Shown: positions 59,300 to 64,000 of the stretch, piece after piece
Position numbering within the stretch: position 1 is the stretch's first letter
Layout: each line of letters begins with the position of its first letter
Source of the DNA: Bacteroidales bacterium
GTDB taxonomy: Bacteria; Bacteroidota; Bacteroidia; Bacteroidales; JAGOPY01
Reading direction: 5' to 3'
Length of the DNA stretch: 64,000 nt
NCBI GenBank assembly: GCA_017991835.1
Contig: JAGOPY010000006.1
Coordinates: 5,637 to 69,636, forward strand
Notes under the pieces: generated by a model
What the model was told of the DNA's origin: nothing
Database searches by the model: none
The model's input: the letters and a program-made list of their open reading frames with translations, nothing else
Made by a program: the position numbers and the translations under genes

Positions 59300-60781
59300 T
59301 TACCGGATGCTTTTATTTGTGTAAAAATCTACAGGGGCGTAATCATCCGTCAGTACCGGTACACCTGCGGCAACCAGGTGTGTCACATTATTTTTCAGCA
59401 TAGCCGACAATTCGGGATCGGGGTTGGTCAGCCCGGACTTCGATGAGGTTTTCAAAGCAACCAGGAGTGTGCCCTGCAAAGCATCTTTATTCTGGGGATT
59501 ATCGGCCGCAAAGATATAAACATGCGGGAAAACATCGCGGTAAGTAGCCGTTTCTGCCTGCAGGAACAGACTCGACTCTCCGCCGATGGATGAGATGATG
59601 TTCAGAATTACACACCCGCCTTCATTCAGCATATCGTAAGTCTTTTGCGCCGCTTCCCGGGTGGTCAGGTGCCAGGGTAATGTATACAGCGATTTATATG
59701 TGTCGCCAAAAATAACATCGTAACGGTATTCCGACCGGTTCAGGAAGGTCCTGGCATCTTCATGGAAAATCCGCATGCGCGGATCATCCCGCAGGTTGAA
59801 ATGCTGCCGGGCCAGTTCCGTGAGTTCGGGATCGATCTCCACTACATCAAGGGTGGCCTGCGGATATTGCTGAAGGAAATATTTCGGGTAACTGAATGCT
59901 GCTCCGCCTAAAATCAGTGCTGACCTGAAATCCGGGGTGAAATGTTCGGCCAGCCGGTAAAACCGCATGTAAGGGAAAACCGGTTCCCGGCTGTCGTGAA
60001 ACTCTGCCGACGAACTCTCGTTGTTGATCCGCATAAACCGGATGGGCCTGCCGGTGGCCTGGTCCGTGGCATCGTAAATCCAGACACGGCTGTATTGGGT
60101 ATCCACATCAACATAAGCCCGTTGACCCGATTGATCCCGGTAGAGAATGTAGCTGTTGACCAGTGTCAGCATGACTGCCGCTATAATCCCCGCCGGAATT
60201 TTTGAGATGATGAAAAGAAGGATGGATATGAGTAAAAGCAGGATCGTGATTGCAATCAGAATGCTTGTCGTTCCTATAGCCGGGATCAGGTAAAATCCCG
60301 CCGCAAAGGTCCCGGCAATGCTGCCAACCGTTGAAATGGCATAAAGTCGTCCGACAGTAGCGCCTGAAGTCTGCAATGCCTTGATCTTCAGCCTTACAGC
60401 GTATGGGGATACCATTCCCAGGAATACGCTGGCAGGGGCAAACAGAAATACGGACGCAACTACCGATTGCCATTTCAAACCGTTTATTACTTCAGGAAGA
60501 AACTTCAGAAAGGGACCCTTGACAAGGGTCGTGAAGCCTATGAACAGACCGGCGGCCAGGATGATCCAGGCCAGCGCCCCGGGAGAGGGTTTACGGTCGG
60601 CCAGCCGCCCACCCAGCCAGTAACCCAGGCTCAGGCTTCCCAGGATGATCCCGATCAGGCTGGTCCAGATGAAGATCGAAGTGCCCAGGTAAGGCCCCAG
60701 CACTCTCGATCCGGCAAGCTCAAAGATCATGACAACCGCACCGCACAAAAAAACGATGATTTCCAGGAGATGTTTTTTCAA
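59300..60781 (-). CDS. Fused membrane/spermidine-synthase-like protein
   Basis: I start at TTG 60781, which gives KKHLLEIIVFLCGAVVMIFELAGSRVLGPYLG, the usual beginning; an ATG at 60844 adds 21 residues of repeat-derived, unlike sequence and lies before the promoter-like box at 60803-60810. The 493-residue product has about eight membrane helices (to about residue 220) and a C-terminal aminopropyltransferase-like Rossmann domain: LILGGAAFSYPKYFL, LDVVEIDPELTELAR, IFHEDARTFLNRS and YDVIFGDTYKSL. Because the putrescine-binding residues are not all recognisable, I would not call it a true spermidine synthase. Related to the left-edge gene. Confidence 0.83.
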   Translation of the reverse strand: MKKHLLEIIVFLCGAVVMIFELAGSRVLGPYLGTSIFIWTSLIGIILGSLSLGYWLGGRLADRKPSPGALAWIILAAGLFIGFTTLVKGPFLKFLPEVINGLKWQSVVASVFLFAPASVFLGMVSPYAVRLKIKALQTSGATVGRLYAISTVGSIAGTFAAGFYLIPAIGTTSILIAITILLLLISILLFIISKIPAGIIAAVMLTLVNSYILYRDQSGQRAYVDVDTQYSRVWIYDATDQATGRPIRFMRINNESSSAEFHDSREPVFPYMRFYRLAEHFTPDFRSALILGGAAFSYPKYFLQQYPQATLDVVEIDPELTELARQHFNLRDDPRMRIFHEDARTFLNRSEYRYDVIFGDTYKSLYTLPWHLTTREAAQKTYDMLNEGGCVILNIISSIGGESSLFLQAETATYRDVFPHVYIFAADNPQNKDALQGTLLVALKTSSKSGLTNPDPELSAMLKNNVTHLVAAGVPVLTDDYAPVDFYTNKSIR

Positions 60782-60802
60782 GTCGCGTATGATTTCAACG
60801 GT

Positions 60803-60810
60803 AAAGATAA
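60803..60810 (-). promoter_or_regulatory. Possible -7 box TATCTTTA of the spermidine-synthase-like gene
   Basis: TATCTTTA on the minus strand differs from TAnnTTTG only in the last base and lies 21 bases before TTG 60781. Confidence 0.35.
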
Positions 60811-60844
60811 TCCGATTTTGCAATCTGATGCTCCAACGGGTCAA

Positions 60845-60931
60845 TCCGTCGGCGCTGGAGGGATTTTCTTCCGGCGGGTAAGTCCGTCGGCGCTGGAGGG
60901 ATTTTCTTCCGACGCGTAAATTCGTCGGTTA
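60845..60931. repeat. 38-bp tandem repeat (two and a fraction copies)
   Basis: A 38-bp unit starting TCCGTCGGCGCTGGAGGGAT occurs at 60845-60882 and 60883-60920 with a partial third copy from 60921. It is rich in CG pairs and sits directly upstream of the spermidine-synthase-like gene. Confidence 0.88.
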
Positions 60932-60943
60932 TTAGGCTAGAGG

Positions 60944-61077
60944 TTTTCGCCGCAGGCGATAAAATTTTGTTGCAGGATCAATTACAAAAAGCAATAATTC
61001 CCCGTAGGGATTTTCGCCGTAGGCGATAAAATTTTGTTGCAGGATCAATTACAATAAGCAATAATTCCCTGTAGGGG
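60944..61077. repeat. 67-bp direct repeat with internal hairpin, two copies
   Basis: Two copies starting TTTTCGCCGyAGGCGATAAA at 60944 and 61011 differ at few positions. Each holds the small inverted repeat TTCGCC...GGCGAT. They lie between the spermidine-synthase-like gene and trmN6; no gene is seen here. Confidence 0.88.
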
Positions 61078-61089
61078 ATAAACAAAACC

Positions 61090-61845
61090 TTAAAAATCGA
61101 GATAAAATTCCCCGGTGAGATTTTTGTATTCCTTTGAATAAGAGTTATTTTCGTTTTTAATATGAAGGGTTTGAATAACCGGAGTCACCACGCTGCATTT
61201 ATCAAACCGGATGATAACCAGTTGAATATTCCTGTTGGGTTTTGGGATGATATAAAGCAACTTGCTTGGAAATAAATTGTTTTGTCCGGCATTCTGGATG
61301 AACTCCTCACATTTTGCTTCTGGTAAAATAACCCAAAAGCTGCCATTCGGATTTAAAATTTGGCTGGCAATACGAATCAGAACATCATAACGGAGCGAAT
61401 GGTCATGCCGCGAAAGATTCCTTCTCTGTGAAGGAGACTTTAATGAATTCGAAAAATAGGGGGGATTGGAAACGATAAGGTCATATTTCTTGCTGCATAC
61501 ATCGGCATAATCCTGAAGCGAAACATTAATAACATTTATCTTCTCTTTCCACGGGCTCTTCACCACATTCTCCTTTGCTTGCTTTACCGATTCTTCATCG
61601 ATATCGATGGCTTCGATCAACGCATCGGATCGCTGCGCCAGCATCAGCGCAATAACGCCGCAACCCGTCCCGATATCCAGTATCGAAGCGGCTCCGGCCA
61701 CATCAACGGCGGCACCCAGCAATACAGCATCCGTACCCACCTTCATGGTGCTCCGGTCGTCCTTCACCCCGAAATGCTTGAAGTAAAAGGTGCCGGTCGC
61801 TTTCCCGCTCGCCTTCAACTTTCCGCTATTATAAATATTTGTCAT
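61090..61845 (-). CDS. trmN6: tRNA1(Val) (adenine(37)-N6)-methyltransferase
   Basis: The 251-residue protein is an SAM-dependent methyltransferase of the TrmN6 (YfiC) type: FYFKHFGVKDDRSTMKVGTDAVLLG at the start, SILDIGTGCGVIALMLAQR (SAM-binding, about 55-73), AIDIDEESVKQAKEN and the NPPY motif in VSNPPYFSNSLKSPS (about 130-144). It methylates A37 of a valine tRNA. It lies 46 bases after the truncated TonB-dependent receptor on the same strand. Confidence 0.92.
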   Translation of the reverse strand: MTNIYNSGKLKASGKATGTFYFKHFGVKDDRSTMKVGTDAVLLGAAVDVAGAASILDIGTGCGVIALMLAQRSDALIEAIDIDEESVKQAKENVVKSPWKEKINVINVSLQDYADVCSKKYDLIVSNPPYFSNSLKSPSQRRNLSRHDHSLRYDVLIRIASQILNPNGSFWVILPEAKCEEFIQNAGQNNLFPSKLLYIIPKPNRNIQLVIIRFDKCSVVTPVIQTLHIKNENNSYSKEYKNLTGEFYLDF

Positions 61846-61891
61846 ATTACCAGCTGTCCAATCCCTCGCTTCGCCCGGATAAGGCTGTCCT

Positions 61892-64000
61892 CTACATTGC
61901 CAGCTTCAAATACAATGCCGGCGTAATCGGAATAGCCTCTGAATACAGGTTGACCGAATTGTCAGCATTCGTCGAGATCCGCTCGAAATTGGCGTACTTG
62001 ATATTTTCAGTATTCATCACATTCAATACCGATAGTCCGACCTCGCCCTTTAACCGCCTGTCAAGGAATTTATAGATAAACGATGCATCCAGCCGGCTGT
62101 AAGTCAGGTCATCAGCCTGTTCGGCGAGGATAGCGGGAGCTGAGGGAAAACCCGATCCGAAAACATAATCGGCAGAAATGTAAAATGGATCCAGGTTTAC
62201 CAGGATCGCGGCTTTCACTTCATGCCGCTGGTCCTGCGGCGCACGGCGGTATTCATCCTTTTTGAAATATTCGAACAACTCCTCCGTTTTGCCAATCGTG
62301 TATGAAATCCATGCTGAATGGCCTTTGTAATCCTTCTTGATCATCAGGTCCACTCCGTACGACCGGCCAATTCCCTCATAGATCCCTTCAATGTTCAGCG
62401 CCGTATTCCGGATATAGCGCGTCAGTCCTGATACATTGCGGTAATATCCTTCAATGCTGACAGTCAAATCATTATGGTTGTAGGAAGTCCCGAGAACATA
62501 ATGATAAGCCTTAAGGACCGGTATGCTCTCGTTGTCGCAAACCGTCCAGATGTACCGGTAATTGCCCATATCATCCAAAACGGAACTCTTTGTTACCCAC
62601 TGGTCATAAAGTCCCCAGGCACCGTTAATTTTAAAGGATTCACCCAGCCTGACCGATGCCGATAACCTGGGTTCAAAGTAAAATTTCTTCAGATTATACG
62701 CACGGGTTAAACGGAAACCGGCTTTTATATCAATAATATTCAATAGCTTGATATTGTCCTGAAAGTAAAGGGTCATCCTTTTTGCCTCTTCGTCGAACCG
62801 AACTCGCGGTATGTCAAAAGTGTCTTCCGCCAGTTCGATCCGGTTGGCCATATAAATCATTCCTCCTTCCAGGATATGTGACTCATGAACCGGAAACCGG
62901 TTATCCACCCGCAACGAATTCTCCCGGATCGAATTAAACGCATACAAGTCAAACCTCTGCTCCGTTTTTTGCTGGATCACCTTTTCGATCTCCAGGTTAT
63001 CCGTAAATGTCGAATTTAAAACGGTATAATTCAGGCTGAAATGGGTCGAATATCCATTTTTCCAGGATTTTCCGTAAAATACCGATCCCCCCGATTGTCT
63101 GTTTTTTTCGGAGGTGTTTTTTTTGATGATGATTTGGTTGACAGGTTCATTGATGGAATACGAAAAACGGTCATTCCCGCTATAAAGACTGATATAAAAA
63201 AGATCCGTGTTTCTGATGCGGGCTGAATATTTCAGGTTCATATCCCCGAAACGGTAATCTGGAATAATGTTGACATCCACATTTTCCACCGCATTATTTC
63301 CCCTCCCTCTAGAAAAAAGGTCATTGACGTCCCCCGGGTTATACAACTCATAATAAGTATGACGAAGGGCGAATATCAGTGACCCTGTTTTAAACAAGGG
63401 TATTTCAACCATGCCGTTCATAGTCATGTTGTTGATGTCGACGGTGAATGAGGTCTTTTCGGTATTTCCGTTTTTACCGGTAATATTGACAATGCCCCCG
63501 ACGCGTTCCCCGTATCGGGCATCAAAACCTCCTTTGTAAACCTCAATGTCTTTGGCCATCAGGGGATTGAAGGTGCTGATATTGTCGTTGAAGTTCTTTA
63601 ACCCGTAAAGTGTGAATCCGTCGAAGATCACTTTGCTCTGTCCTTCATAACATCCCCAGACAATCAGTTCGTTGGTTTGTTCTCCTGAGGCGAGGATGCC
63701 GGGCTGAAGCCGGAGCAGGTTAAAAACGGAATTGTCGCCGAATCCGGGCAGGAAATTGGCAACCTGGTGATTAAGCTTCATGACCCCTGGCTCCCTTCCG
63801 ATCAGTGATGCCCTTTCAACAACCGAATTGGTGATAATGACCTCATTTAAACCGATAAAGTTGGGTGATAAACTGAACTGCACATTCCGGTTCCCCATAA
63901 CCAGCGTGTCGAGAATAAAGTAACCGAGATGGGTCGCTTTGATCTGAAAAACACTGTCGGTTGAGGAAATATAACTGAAGCTGCCTTTGATATCAGTCGC
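61892..64000 (-). CDS. TonB-dependent receptor, N-terminus cut by right edge
   Basis: The frame is open to base 64000, so the N-terminus with signal peptide is missing. The visible 702 codons start with the end of a carboxypeptidase-like regulatory domain (GSFSYISSTDSVFQI, KATHLGYFILDT), then the plug: PGVMKLNHQVANFLPGFGDN, FNLLRLQPGILASGEQTNEL, YEGQSKVIFDGFTLYGL and YKGGFDARYGERVGG. A long barrel follows, ending LYSEAIPITPALYLKLAM. The phrase YKGGFDARYGERVGGIVNITG is typical of the FecA-like/DUF4974-linked receptors regulated by anti-sigma systems in Bacteroidota; such regulators would lie to the right. Confidence 0.9.
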   Translation of the reverse strand, partial: ATDIKGSFSYISSTDSVFQIKATHLGYFILDTLVMGNRNVQFSLSPNFIGLNEVIITNSVVERASLIGREPGVMKLNHQVANFLPGFGDNSVFNLLRLQPGILASGEQTNELIVWGCYEGQSKVIFDGFTLYGLKNFNDNISTFNPLMAKDIEVYKGGFDARYGERVGGIVNITGKNGNTEKTSFTVDINNMTMNGMVEIPLFKTGSLIFALRHTYYELYNPGDVNDLFSRGRGNNAVENVDVNIIPDYRFGDMNLKYSARIRNTDLFYISLYSGNDRFSYSINEPVNQIIIKKNTSEKNRQSGGSVFYGKSWKNGYSTHFSLNYTVLNSTFTDNLEIEKVIQQKTEQRFDLYAFNSIRENSLRVDNRFPVHESHILEGGMIYMANRIELAEDTFDIPRVRFDEEAKRMTLYFQDNIKLLNIIDIKAGFRLTRAYNLKKFYFEPRLSASVRLGESFKINGAWGLYDQWVTKSSVLDDMGNYRYIWTVCDNESIPVLKAYHYVLGTSYNHNDLTVSIEGYYRNVSGLTRYIRNTALNIEGIYEGIGRSYGVDLMIKKDYKGHSAWISYTIGKTEELFEYFKKDEYRRAPQDQRHEVKAAILVNLDPFYISADYVFGSGFPSAPAILAEQADDLTYSRLDASFIYKFLDRRLKGEVGLSVLNVMNTENIKYANFERISTNADNSVNLYSEAIPITPALYLKLAM

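Overview
The window reads as chromosomal DNA of a Bacteroidota species, most likely an uncultured member of the Bacteroidales/Marinilabiliales group. The evidence is: secreted proteins with type IX secretion (T9SS) sorting domains, Oar-type and other TonB-dependent receptors, PorT-type outer-membrane barrels, TAnnTTTG-type -7 promoter boxes with little Shine-Dalgarno signal, a PgpH-type HD phosphohydrolase, and the short intergenic tandem repeats typical of these genomes. I see no tRNA, rRNA, CRISPR array, prophage or intact insertion sequence.

Layout. 1-0.3 kb: 5' part of a membrane protein of the spermidine-synthase-like family, running off the left edge. 0.4-12.3 kb: a sugar-oxidation island with two DUF1080 (3-keto-glycoside hydrolase/lyase) proteins, three Gfo/Idh/MocA dehydrogenases, a sugar isomerase/epimerase, DoxX, a DPP-IV-type peptidase and a signal-peptide-bearing Memo-AMMECR1 fusion. 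12.3-17.5 kb: a leftward operon for an AmgK-like kinase fused to a RapZ C-terminal domain, a 47-residue Cys protein, a MurU-like nucleotidyltransferase and an AddB-like nuclease. 17.6-24.9 kb: NTF2-like lipoprotein, rubrerythrin-like protein plus methionine gamma-lyase, DUF349 protein plus an unusually short chorismate synthase, and a nucleotide pyrophosphatase. 25.1-31.5 kb: two TonB-dependent receptors, the second preceded by a clear FMN riboswitch and an intrinsic terminator. 31.6-32.6 kb: a decayed T9SS gene and repeat-rich non-coding DNA. 32.6-41.5 kb: housekeeping genes (pgpH-like, NlpC/P60, WbqC, two thioredoxins, radC, rpsT, serine hydrolase, glycosyltransferase). 41.7-45.7 kb: tsaE-ald-aroB-aroA. 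45.8-54.8 kb: a CCG-domain protein and T9SS cargo proteins. 54.8-61.8 kb: tex, a class I amidotransferase lipoprotein, tag, a PorT-like barrel, a spermidine-synthase-like protein and trmN6. 61.9 kb to the right edge: a truncated TonB-dependent receptor.

How the parts fit. The first island looks like an oxidative route for glycosides: an exported dehydrogenase oxidises a sugar at C3, DUF1080 proteins cleave the keto-glycoside, and isomerase/dehydrogenase steps process the product. The amgK/murU pair points to MurNAc recycling with a built-in RapZ amino-sugar sensor domain. The FMN riboswitch points to the receptor at 28.6-31.2 kb as an outer-membrane importer of riboflavin or a flavin; this is the strongest lead in the window. 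Many gene boundaries carry short tandem repeats (7, 8, 11, 21, 38 and 67 bp units), some touching or overlapping start codons, and these are reported separately.
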